A DNA stretch of 64,000 nucleotides from Symsagittifera roscoffensis. Its lineage: Eukaryota > Xenacoelomorpha > Acoela > Convolutidae. The notes below the pieces were generated by a model. It saw only the letters and a program-made list of their open reading frames with translations. It was not told where the DNA came from and did no database searches. Location of the stretch: assembly GCF_963678635.1 (NCBI RefSeq), contig NC_087068.1:50671724-50735723 (forward strand), written 5' to 3'. Of the stretch, positions 12,540 through 24,334 are shown in pieces (the first letter of the stretch is position 1; each line of letters begins with the position of its first letter). The translations under genes were made by a program, and so were the position numbers.

Positions 12540-14000
12540 CTTTTAATGAAATAAAATAAACGATTACAACTATACTCAAGCATACATTCCCCAACAAACA
12601 TATAAAGCTGCATACTTGCATAAACATAAAAACAAAAATACAATTTCATAAGTTGCAAACCTAAATGCATACTTACAAATATACATACAGAAATAAAGTT
12701 ACTTAGAGACATTCATACAACCATACATACAAAATTACATACATATCTGCAAAAATACTTCCATACATACAAACATTCAAAAATGAAGTCTTAAATAAAG
12801 GCATGAATACAAACATACATGGTCTTATACATAAGAAGAATGCGAATAATCTATCATGTATACATAAGTTTAACATACTTGCTTAGATACTTTTAAACCT
12901 ACATTTTACATAGATACATACAGTTTGCATAACTAGACACACACGCAAGTTTTGCTTACACACATGCAAAGATTTTACTTTTTAGTTTTGCTGACCTTTA
13001 AAATACAACCACATGTAAACACACAAACCAACTTACATTCACTTCACAGTTTTAAGAAAAATATGCACACTCATTCAGACAAAAAGAATCACGCTTTACA
13101 GACTGGCATTCATACGTCTTTACATACAACCATATAAACGTGCCTTTCATACTCATATACGAATACGCATAAGTACTTGCCTACAAACAGACATGGATCG
13201 TATTTTACAAGCATGCAACTACTCATGTGTACACACTTTCATATTAAACAGACATAAAATTTCAATCATAAATATGTACAATTTAAAAACAAGCAAACTT
13301 TCAATGCTTTTAAACTGAAAAACATAGATTTTTACAAATTAATTGCTTGTATTCATTCACTCAGTCAAGCACACATGCAGTCAAGAGTTCTTAAATACAG
13401 AAAAACATATAAATAAAGATAAAATCTAAATAATCAAACGAATACACACAAATAGTATGTGCATACAAGATTAATTACATTTATGCAAGCAAAAAATTTG
13501 TACACTTTTACATAGATACATACAGTTTACATAACTAGACACACACGCAAGTTTTGCTTACACACAAGCAAAGACTTTACTTTTTAGTTCTGCTGACCTT
13601 TAAAATACAACCACGTGTAAACACACAAACCAACTTACATTCATTTCACACTTTCAAGACAAATATATACACACATTCAGACGAAAAGAATCACGCAGAA
13701 CAGACTGGCATTCATAAGTCTTTACCTACAGTCATATAAACGTGCCTTTCATACGCATATACGAATATGCATAAATACTTGCCTAAAAACATACATTGAT
13801 ACAAAATATTTGCTTGTATTCATTCACTCAATCAAGCGGACATGCAGTCAAGAGATCGTACTTACATAAAAACATACAAGTTTACATAGCTTCTAAAAAA
13901 TCAAATGAATACACATAAAAGTATGTACATACATGATTAATTACCTTTATACATGCAAAAATGTGTACACTTTTACATAGATACCTACAGTTTAAACAAA
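12540..14000. repeat. ACAT/ATAC-rich array in the left arm, with a 0.6-kb internal duplication
   Basis: The stretch is dominated by ACAT, ATAC and CATA tetranucleotide steps. A block beginning near 12920 (ACTAGACACACACGCAAG...) is repeated from about 13525, roughly 600 bp later. The complementary TATG-rich array lies at about 19690-21560 in the right arm and has the same two-copy structure (20440 and 21000). Confidence 0.75.
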
Positions 14001-15079
14001 TACACAAAAGTCATCTACACAATTTAGCAATTTTTTTCTTCTTTAAAAAACAAAAAAATGGCCTAAAACAATTTTTTAATATATTTGTTGATCTCCCAAC
14101 CGAATTTTCCAACGATTTCAAACTTCTACTCAAAATTGACCTGTGAGTCATGAGAAGCATTTTTAGTGGTCAGAAGAAAAAACCAAGGCTTACTAACTTG
14201 CATAGGACGGGAAAGTTTCAAAAGAATATGTTGAAAGTTTTTTGTTGGACGGTTCGTATAGAGTTTTTTGACATATCGAAAATTGCTCTCATGAAATTGT
14301 TTATTTTTGTACAGCAAATTTAAGACAGTGGAAGTTTTGGTTTGAAACAAAAAATTTAGCCATTTTTGAGATTTGTAATCTTTTTTTAAAAATTTTGTTT
14401 TTTGATTCATTTGTTGGTTCTGTAGTTTGATATATGTTAAGTTGACTATTAGGCTGCAGTTTTAACCTTAGACCAAGTTACATTGACTAGAGTTGCACGT
14501 TATATTGTTTTCTCGCTAAACCATTGAAAGTTTTGTTGTTCGAAAAATTTTATGTAGCTCTGAAAAAGCTATTTAACACAGGTTCAACTGTTTTTTTTTC
14601 ATCTTTTTTTCCCGTGTTTATGCGATATCGATCGTTTGACCTATAGTATCTTAGAAAAACAATCTTTTAACTATGATAAAATTAACGGTAAAAGGTATGT
14701 TTTAGAGAAAACGAAAGTTGTTCTAAGCTGAAGTTCAACTGATTTTTTCAGTAATAAAGAAAACTTTCAAAAAATTTTATATTTGTGCAAAATAAACAAC
14801 CCAATGTTCTTTTGCGAATTTGAATTTTCTAGAACGTCCATTTTCCAGACATGTTTCTAAATGGAAAACAAATTTTTTATAATTTTAAGGAATTAAAAAA
14901 AAGTTTTGTTTTTTTTGTTTTTTTAAATTTAGATTACAAAAGAAACAGCTAAACATTAATAAATTCAACTGAAGTATTTTAAAAAAGCAACACAAAACAC
15001 AAAACAGACAGAAAATTTTCAATTGACGCCACGTATAACAGAGATCGATGCGTTCCGATCATTTTTCTTGTTTTTTTGC

Positions 15080-16775
15080 GAGCAACTGGCGTTTACATTT
15101 GGCTTATTTCGGTTGTCTGCCGACTGCGCCAAGGGCTCACTGTTAGACTGATTCCTGCAACGAGAGTAACAAGATGAAGCTGGTGGCTCCATTTCCAGGC
15201 CGACTTGGGCCTCTCGGCTTCCTGGCAAGATCCAATTTGACTCTACAAAAGAGGAATGCACTCATAAGGAGATGAGTAAACCTAGATCTTTCATTAACAT
15301 AACTTTGGCTATTGGCGCTGAATCGATGATATGAACTCTGATGATCAAAAATTCATCTTTTCTGATGGCCTTTCAAACTATATTTTTAAAAGATATAAAT
15401 GAAATAAGATAATTTAAATAGAAAATATGTGATTTAGAGTGATCCAATTCTCATTATTTGAACTTAGTTGTTGTCTAGTAAGGAAAGAAAATCTCCGTGA
15501 GCAGTCTTGTCAAATTAGTACGTTCTTGAGCGGAATCAGTCAAAATTACAAATACAGTTTTTTAAAGTTAAGCGGTAACGGAGAGCAAACATTGAATTGA
15601 AACGGGTAAAATTATGAATCAAATGATGAAAGCACGCGCCTGCAGAGACGTTGTTATTGCGCTAAAAACCGAACAAGTCTCATCATGGATTGGAAAGGAA
15701 ATAGCTTATAAAAGCTTTGTTATGTATAAACAAGACCACATCTTTTCTAACTTTTTTTGATAGTAATTTTATCGACTCTTCTTCTCTTCTTCAAATTGAA
15801 CAGTTTTGGACAATTATTAAATCACAGCACAGTTTTGGGCTCACATTCATATTTTGTATTCAGCGGCTAATCTAAAATGAACGCATAAAATTCCCCATGT
15901 TCGATTGAGATTTATGATTGGGTATAGATGTCAGTCCACAACCAGGAACATTTTCAAAAAGAAACCCTTTACATTTCAACCTGATTTAGTCTTACCGGAA
16001 TTTGTTTCTCTGCTGGGAATTTATCCAATTTGGCTACGCTGTGTATGATCTATCACTGGCTGATAAGCGAAGGGTTCGAATAAACTGGAATTTATGTATT
16101 TATGTCTGTGTTTGATTTTTACGCGTGTTTATTGGTATGTGTAATTGTTAATTTTGATGTATACAGGTTCAGAAGTGTAACAATAGCTAAAAGTAAAGCC
16201 ACAAATCAAACTCAATGTAGCTTTAATTCCAGATTAGTCCTTGCACTATTTCTAGAACATTTTACTAGGTGTTGTATCTGTACTATGTTCAACCAGATAC
16301 TACAAAGGAATATAACTATGTGTAAATTGTGTGCATTGCATGTTAGATATTTACATGCTTTACGGTTTGATTGTATTGGAAATGTTATATCAGAAATGAT
16401 GTACAAGCATGTTGTTCTAAAAAATTTTCGAATCAATTTAGGATAAATATTTGTAATTGAAAATTAAATTAGATGTCAAAATCAATCCAAATTCTTCCTT
16501 TTAGTTCTCTTCATTATTCTAGATTGTTTCATCAGATGGTAAGTGGGTACAGATTATCAATCAGGTTTGGATACATAAAATTAGTGCATTTGGATAGGCA
16601 TTGTAATCAATTTTCATTTGTAAATGTAAGCAAGATTAATGTCTACTTTGTATCTATGTGGTTATATACATTTGTATATTATGATACATATGTATACATG
16701 CACTTATGTGATCAAAACTATGCCATCAGGAGAGCCACTTTAAGTAGAAAAATAATTCATCTCAAATTTTTTTGC
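15080..16775. other. 1.7-kb segment present in the left arm only
   Basis: The right arm runs without this segment between about 18525 and 18555. The left copy is bordered by TTTTTTTGC at 15071-15079 and again at 16767-16775. This fits an insertion with a 9-bp duplication, or a deletion from the right arm at a T-rich microhomology. Its first 200 bp are more GC-rich than the surroundings. No terminal inverted repeat or gene was recognised. Confidence 0.6.
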
Positions 16776-17608
16776 TGCGCTTGATTTTTGAATAGTTCCC
16801 CACATACTAAAAATTTACCAGATACTACATTAAAACGTTTTTCTTTGCCTACATAGACATATAGTGTGTGATATGGTTTTACGAAAATTTTTCAATCATT
16901 TCTTAGCCTAGCTAACCTAATATTTGCAGTTTTAAATAGTAATAAAGATGTTACTAAAATCAATTAAATTTTTGTTTCAGATTTTTAAATATTTCTCACT
17001 AGGTATTTCATATGTAGTGTGAAAAAACGAATGCTTATTTATATATGAAGTATGCGGGTATGTAAGTGTCTAAGTTTGCACAAATTTTCCATCTCAATTT
17101 CGGACTGACGCCTGTATGGGTTTATTGATCTTTGTATAAATGAAAAATCACAAAATGAACTTGACTTAAGTCCTGTTTTATCATGAAAAGTCTTGTTTGT
17201 GTCACCTCAACGTAAATTTTCAATGTAAAAAAAAACAAGTTCATTTCATAAACACGTGCATCTATTTTTTTTGTATGAGATGAATGATGCTGTGAATGAG
17301 TGTTTTTAAAATAAAATTTGTTTTGTTCGTTTATTTGTTTAAGTTTTTGTTTAGGAACGCCTGTAACAGAATTCTACTCTATGTTGATAATCTTGCAACA
17401 TGTTGGTCCTACTGTTGTTGTCAATGTCAGTTTTGCTTAAATTTTAATCTGTTAAACAAGGCTAGAACTTATATACATGCCCTTCATTAGCAGGTTTTAA
17501 TTTTTTTTCTTCATTTTGAATCAGTTTTTTTGATCTTTGATAAATCAGATGATTGCACGTTTCGCCCAAAATGCACATATAAGCTGCTGTTATTCACTTA
17601 AATGCAAC

Positions 17609-17778
17609 CAATGTTCAAGAAATTTTGCCACAAAGACTTTTAAAAAATTGTACCCAATTATCTATCTATCAAATTAATAATTTTAAAATTCGCTTGATAA
17701 TCCTTAAACTTGTCTGTTCCAATCTTGTCCTAGCCTCATTCGGTAAAATAGTGTTTTTTTGTTGGGATGACAGTTTTG
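17609..17778. other. Unpaired spacer at the centre of the foldback element
   Basis: The inverted match stops near TTAAATGCAACC on the left (about 17608) and resumes at TTGCATTTAAG on the right (about 17779). The roughly 170 bp between do not pair and contain no recognisable feature. Confidence 0.7.
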
Positions 17779-20700
17779 ATTGCATTTAAGTGAATAACAG
17801 CAGCTTTTTTGTGCATTTTAGGCGAAACATGCAATCATCTGATTTATCAAAGATCAACAAAACTGATGCAAAACGAAAAAAAAAATTAAAACCTGCTAAT
17901 AAAGGGCATGTGTATAAGATCTAGCCTTGTTTAACAGATTAAATTTTAAGCAAAACTGATATTGACAACAACAGTAGGACCAACGTTTTGCAAGATTATC
18001 AGCATAGAATAGAATTCTGTTACAGGCTTTCCTAAACAAAAACAAATAAACGAACTAAACAATTTTTATTTTAAAAACACTCATTCAAACACTTATCCCA
18101 TACAAAAAAAAAGATGCACGTGTTTATGAATTGAACATGATTTTGTACAATAAAAATTTACGTTGACGTGACACAAACAAGACTTTTCATGATAAAATAG
18201 GACTTAAGTCAAGTTCATTTTGAGTTTTTTCATTTATACAAAAATGAATAAACCCATACAGGAGTCAGCCCGAAATTGAGATGGAAAAATTGTACAAACT
18301 TAGACACTTACATACCCGTATACTTCATATATAAATAAGCATTCGTTTTTTTACACTACATATGAAATACCTAGTGAGAATTATTTAAAAATCTGAAACA
18401 AAAATTTAATTGATTTTAGTAATAGCTTTATTACTATTTAAAACTGCACATATTAGGTTAGCTAGGCTAAGAAACGATTGAGAAATTTTTTAATGTAGTA
18501 TCTGTTAAATTTTTAGTATGTGGTGAACTGTTCAGAAAAAAATGCGAAAAAACAAGAAAAATGATCAGAACGCATCAACTTCTGTTATACGTGGCGTCAA
18601 TTGAAAAATTTTCAGTCTGTTTTGCGTTTTGTGTTGCTTTTTTAAAATACTTCAGTTGAATTTAATAATGTTTAGTTGTTTGTTTTGTAATCTAAATTTA
18701 AAAAAAAACAAAAAGAACAATTTTTTTTTAATTCCTTAAAATTATAAAAAACTTGTTTTCCATTTAGAAACATGTCTGGAAAATGGACGTTCTAGAAATT
18801 TCAAATTCGCAAAAGAAGATTGGGTTGTTTATTTTGCACAAATTGAAATTTTTTGAAAGTTTTCTTTATTTCTGAAAAAATCAGTTGAACGTCAGCTTAG
18901 AACAACTTTCGTTTTCTCTAAAACATATCTTTTACCGTTAGTTTTATCATAGTTAAAAGATTGTTTTTCTAAGATACTATAGCTCAAACGATCGATATTG
19001 CATAAATACGGGAAAAAAAGATGAAAAAAAAACAGTTGAACCTGTGTTAATTAGCTTTTTCAGAGCTACATATATTTTTTCGAACAACAAAATTTTCAAT
19101 GGTTTAGCGAGAAAACAATATAACGTGCAACTCTAGTCAATGTAACTTGGTCTAAGGTTAAAACTGCAGCCTAATAGTCAGTTGAAGATATATCAAACTA
19201 CAGAACCAACAAATGTATCAAAAAACAAAATTTTTTAAAAAAAAAGATTACAAATCTCAAAACAATGGCTAAATTTTTTGTTTCAAACCAAAACTTCCAC
19301 TGTCTTAAATTTTCTGTACAAAAATAAACAATTTCATGAGAGCATATTTCGATATGTCAAAAAACTCTATTCGAACCGTCCAACAAAAAACTTTCAACAT
19401 ATTCTTTTGAATTTTTCCCGTTTTATGCAAGTTAGTAAGCCTTGGTTTTTTCTTCTGACCACTAAAAATGCTTCTCATGACTCACAGGTCAATTTTGAGT
19501 AGAAGTTTGATATCGTTGGAAAATTCGCTTGGGAGATCAACATGCATATTAAAAAATTGTTTTAGGCCATTTTTTATTTTTTTTAAAGAATAAAAAATTT
19601 GCTTAATTGTGTAGATGACTCGGCTGAAAGCTGGCATTTCTTTGCAAATCTCTGCTTGCGACGTTTGCATTGTAAAAATTAAACTGTGTATGTAGGTTTG
19701 ACTGTATTTGATTTAATTTATACAAAAAACCTAATGATTATATTTTTATGTGAATATATGTATTTATCTATAAGCAAATGCAAGTAAATATTTTTTGTGT
19801 ATGCGTGTATGTATGCAAGTTGATGTGTTTGTATGTATGACTACAATTTGTTTACTTATGCGCTTGTAAACCAAAACTAGAAGAATAACTATAACCCAAC
19901 TTGATATCTTATAATGTTTCTAGTTTTTCTTGAAAGTTTGACAAGATACTACATGCATAGTATATAAGTACGCAAATTTGCTTTGCGTATGTGTGTATTT
20001 ATGTAAACTGTAGGTATCTATGTAAAAGTTTACACATTTTTGCATGTATAAAGGTAATTAATCATGTATGTACATACTTTTATGTGTATTCATTTGATTT
20101 TTTAGAAGCTATGTAAACTTGTATGTTTTTATGTAAGTACGATCTCTTGACTGCATGTCCGCTTGATTGAGTGAATGAATACGAACAAATATTTTGTATC
20201 AATGTATGTTTTTAGGCAAGTATTTATGCATATTCGTATATGCGTATGAAAGGCACGTTTATATGATTGTAGGTAAAGACTTATGAAAGCCAGTCTGTTG
20301 TGCGTGATTCTTTTTGTCTGAATGTGTGTATATATTTTTGTCTTGAAAGTGTGAAGTGAAAGTAAGTTGGTTTGTGTATTTACATGTGGTTGTATTTTAA
20401 AGGTCAGCAGAACTAAAAAGTAAAGTCTTTGCATGTGTGTAAGCAAAACTTGCGTGTGTGTCTAGTTATGTAAACTGTATGTACCTATGTAAAAGTGTAC
20501 AACTTTTTGCATGTATAAAGGAAATTAACCATGTATGCACATACTATTTGTGTGTATTCGTTCGAATATTTAAATTTTATCTTTATTTGTATGTTTATCT
20601 GTATTTAAGAACTCTTGACTGCATGTGTGCTTGACTGAAGGAATGAACACAAGCAATTATTTCGTATAAATCTATGTTTTTCAGTTTAAAAGCATTGAAA

Positions 20701-23700
20701 GTTTTGTTTAATATGAAAGTGTGTACACATGAGTACTTTCATGCTTGTAAAATACAATCCATGTCTGTTTGTAGGCAAGTACTTATGCATATTCGTATAT
20801 GAGTATGAAAGGCACGTTTATATGATTGTATCTAAAGACGTATGAATGCCAGTCTGTAAAGCGTGATTCCTTTTGTCTGAATGAGTGTATATATTTGTCT
20901 TAAAACTGTGAAGTGAATGTAAGTTGGTTAGTGTGTTTACATGTGGTTGTATTTTAAAGGTCAGCAAAACTAAAAAGTAAAATCTTTGCATATGTGTAAG
21001 CAAAACTTGCTTGTGTGTCTAGTTTTGCAAACTGTATGTATACATGTAAAATTCAGGTTTAAAACTATGTAAGCAAGTATGTAAAACTTATGTATACATG
21101 ATAGATTATTCGCATTCTTCTTATGTATAAGACCATGTATGTTTGTATTCATGCCTTTATGTAAGACTTCATTTTTGAATGTTTGTATGTATGGAAGTAT
21201 TTTTGCAGATATGTATGTAATTTTGTATGTATAGTTGTATGAATGTCTCTAAGTAACTTTATTTTTGTATATATATTTGTAAGTATGTCTGTATGTATTT
21301 GTTTATGCAAGTTTGTGCTTATGTATTCATGTATGTATGTTTGTATTCAGTAAGTGCGTATGTAATTGTTTTTGTATGTAATATGGTATGAATAACCTTA
21401 TGTAAGTATTTAAATGTGTATGAATAAACGTATGTATGTAGGAAAATACGTATGACTATATTTTGTAAGTATGCATTTAAGTTTGCAACTTATGAAAATG
21501 TATTTTTGTTTTTTATGTTTATACAAGTATGCAGCTTTATATGTTTGTTGGGGAATGTATGCTTGAGTATAGTTGTAATCGTTTATTTTGTTTCATTAAA
21601 AGTATTTATATGTAACTCAATCCAAATCTTTCTTATCTTTCTTACTAAGTTTCTCGAAAATTCTAGAATAATCAACGAGACACTAACCTGATAGTTTTTT
21701 TTTCATTTTCTTGATTATACTATGCATAATTTTTTTTTAATTTTCCTTGAAATATTTGATCTTCCAGGTATCCTCATTAACAATTCAGTTTGAAAAAGCG
21801 GCATATGCAGTATTGATAATTTCAATTTATCTGCAGTCAATTATTATGAAAAATGTTTTAAAATTGTAACATGAAAGATCAGTTTTCGGGTTTTCACAAA
21901 AATTTGTTGATGGAAGCATCAAACAACAAGTCCAATTGGACACAGCATGGAGTCCAAAGTGTTTGATGAACTGTTGCTCATTGAGATAAAAATTACGATA
22001 ACAAAATTATTTAAAAAATTATGGTTTATTGAGGAAAACCATTGATCGTGCAGACGAACACGATAGAGGAATGGTAGAAAATGACATGCGGCTGGTACTG
22101 GTAGAGCTGAAGACAATAAGCGAGCAAAGTCTCAGTGACAGGTACTGTATATTTGAAGGATGATTGATCAATCTTTATAAACCACAAATTTTCAATAGTT
22201 ATCATTTGAAAAATCATAATTTTGAATCAAACTTATAAACCCACTGAAGTGAAGCAATTGTGTAATCAGATAAACAGTCAGTACCACTGTTTTAAAATCA
22301 AGCTATATTTAGTCGAGAGAGCTATTTATGAATTAGCTTAAAATGCTTACGTCTTTTGTCTTTGAAATAAATAGCAAGTCTTTCTACTTTGAGGCTCAAA
22401 ATTCTAACTCCTCAAATTAAAAATGTCTAACAAATTTTATATTGGCAAATTAAACATATCTTTATTAGTCGCTCCAGCTTAAGATAACACAACATAATTG
22501 AAGTTTATCGAAATGCATTGAAATCACAAAATGGCACTTACAACATTTCGGAAACTGCTGTAGCCAAATTGGTGTGAAAGCATTGCTTACAGTGTTGATG
22601 ATAAGGTTTGATTTTTTATCTTACAACTTTAAACAACTAACGGTTTTTCGCAAGTCTTGTTAATAGAGAATACAAATATCGATGCAAAAATGAGAAAAAA
22701 TATCATGATTCGAACTGTTTTGATCCTGCTAGTGATCAGAACGTAAATGTGAAAGCTTGGATCACCTCAAACATAGTTTGAAAGAAAGGTTGAACTCTTA
22801 ATAACACAATTAGTTGTAGATGTATAATCAATTTTTTTTTGTCAAAAAGCCACCGTATTGTGAGAGGCAATAGCGTTCTCATGGAAACATTCAAAAGATC
22901 AGGTTTGTATTAAAAAAAACTCAATATTTAATGTGTTGAGCAGAGGGTTAATCAATGATAATAACTGATAGCGCTTCAAACTTTTGAATAGAAAGCTCTA
23001 GCTAAAACCAATTTGAAGTTAATTACAATATTCTGAGAACAGTTGACCAGATTGCAGTATCAAATTAAAAAGGTCATTTAATTGCATATTTTTTTATGGA
23101 AAATGTAAAAAAATTTGGATGCTCAATTTAAAACTCCGAATTCATATCAAGTTTTGAGTTTGTATCCATAACTTGTCTTATATTGTGTTCAATCTTTAAC
23201 GATTGATTTTGCTCTAATTTGAATAACTACTTTCCTTAAAAGTCGCAGATAAGTTTTCACCTGCTTTATTCGATGGTCACTCTGTTTTGCTGTATATATT
23301 GGCACACAAATTACAGTTTTTCCCCAGTTTCTTGGTCAGCTTTTATGGATATTTTCAAAAATTCGTTTAGCACAATAAAGTTAATAGGAAGTACTAAACG
23401 TTTTCTAGAAGCCCCAAAAAATGTTTCCTTTTTATTATGAAAAGTGGTATATGCAAGTCTTAAAAATGGCTGCAGCAAAATTAATGGGCAATTTTGGCTT
23501 TCATCAGTGTTCTCATTTTTCAAGATCTTTAGCCACTTCAACTTATTAGTTCTTTCAAGTTTTCTATAAAATCAAAGCTTTTGTCATAGATTTCAGACGT
23601 TTTTTCAGTCTCCTGTGGACACGGAAAATGGAAATGTCGAAAATTTCAAGCCAATTTCATTATTTTAGAGTACTCCATGTTTCGTAATTTTTCTTTGTTT

Positions 23701-24119
23701 TTTAACTTCATTTGGCTTAAAGTAATTTTTCATTCTTATTTTGGTCAAATTGATTATTAATTTTTGCGTAAATAGAGGTGGCGGCCGCCGCACTTGACGA
23801 ACTTTCCTTTCTTCGAGATTCAGCAATAAAACATGCATTTTTGAAGGAAATCATTCAACGCAGCCAATAGTTAAGCTACGCTGCCAAAATCTTGTGCTTT
23901 ACTATATACAATATAGTTTGGTTGCATTAGGTTCAATAGGGTGCATATAATAGGTATATAACGTCATTTTACATGTAAACAAGCCAAAACCCCCAAACTT
24001 TAGAAGGGAAAACATGCATCAACCAATACTTAATGAACATGCTATTTTCCGCGCGCGAACTGGCAAAATCTTAAATGTACCGGTTATGTACGGCTCTTCT
24101 GATTATTTATTACACTACT
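17779..24119 (-). repeat. Right arm of the giant foldback element
   Basis: About 6.3 kb. It carries two stretches with no left-arm partner, about 380 bp near 19620-20000 and about 200 bp near 21250-21500, both in the tetranucleotide-rich part. The outermost and innermost parts pair closely with the left arm. Confidence 0.85.
19690..21560. repeat. TATG/GTAT-rich array in the right arm
   Basis: This is the complement of the ACAT-rich array of the left arm, with TATGTATG-type steps and two copies of the block ending CTTGCGTGTGTGTCTAG (near 20460 and 21015). Confidence 0.75.
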
Positions 24120-24125
24120 AACCCA
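24120..24125. repeat. Right 6-bp target-site duplication AACCCA
   Basis: Identical in sequence and orientation to the copy at 10073-10078; together they flank the foldback element exactly. Confidence 0.8.
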
Positions 24126-24334
24126 AAATGAATTGAGGCGAGCTAATTAATTCAAATAATAAGTTGCTGAGTGATAATTATGTCACTTTGTACTTAAAAC
24201 TGTGTCTGTGGGTAGCAAAAGATATAAATGAACATACACAAGCTTACACTAAGCACAAAGTGTGGCTAACAACATACAGAAAAAACAAGAAATTATTTTT
24301 ATTTCACTTGCGAGAGAGCAAGTGACTTGTAATC

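Larger units (their letters stand above)
10079..17608 (+). repeat. Left arm of the giant foldback element
   Basis: About 7.5 kb, of which roughly 5.8 kb has an inverted partner in the right arm. The largest difference is a 1.7-kb segment at about 15080-16775 that the right arm lacks. Short reading frames such as 10656-10931 and 11980-12165 recur in the other arm only because the DNA does; they change at many amino-acid positions and show no domain. Confidence 0.85.
10079..24119. mobile_element. Giant 14.0-kb foldback (palindromic) transposable element
   Basis: The element starts AGTAGTGTAATA and ends TATTACACTACT, and both ends abut the direct repeat AACCCA. Inside, the left arm (10079 to about 17608) is the reverse complement of the right arm (about 17779-24119). 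I checked matching landmarks all along: NotI-like GCGGCCGC at 10409 and 23781; 10926 with 23273; about 12000 with 22190; 14140 with 19490; 15025 with 18596; 16805 with 18518; 17601 with 17781. Over the first 69 bases the ends differ at three positions. The arms have diverged by substitutions and by kilobase-scale indels, so this is not an assembly mirror. No integrase, polymerase or transposase is recognisable. Six-bp duplications and an AG terminus resemble Maverick/Polinton elements, but nothing coding supports that assignment; IS3EU-like or another 6-bp-TSD superfamily is possible. Confidence 0.85.

Noticed and set aside
15110-15140. Minus-strand GGCGCAGTCGGCAG resembling a tRNA A box
   Set aside because: No B box follows at a suitable distance and no cloverleaf can be drawn.
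10079-24119. Assembly artefact (mirrored contig) as the explanation of the palindrome
   Set aside because: The arms differ by many substitutions and three large indels, and the flanking AACCCA repeat fits insertion of a real element.
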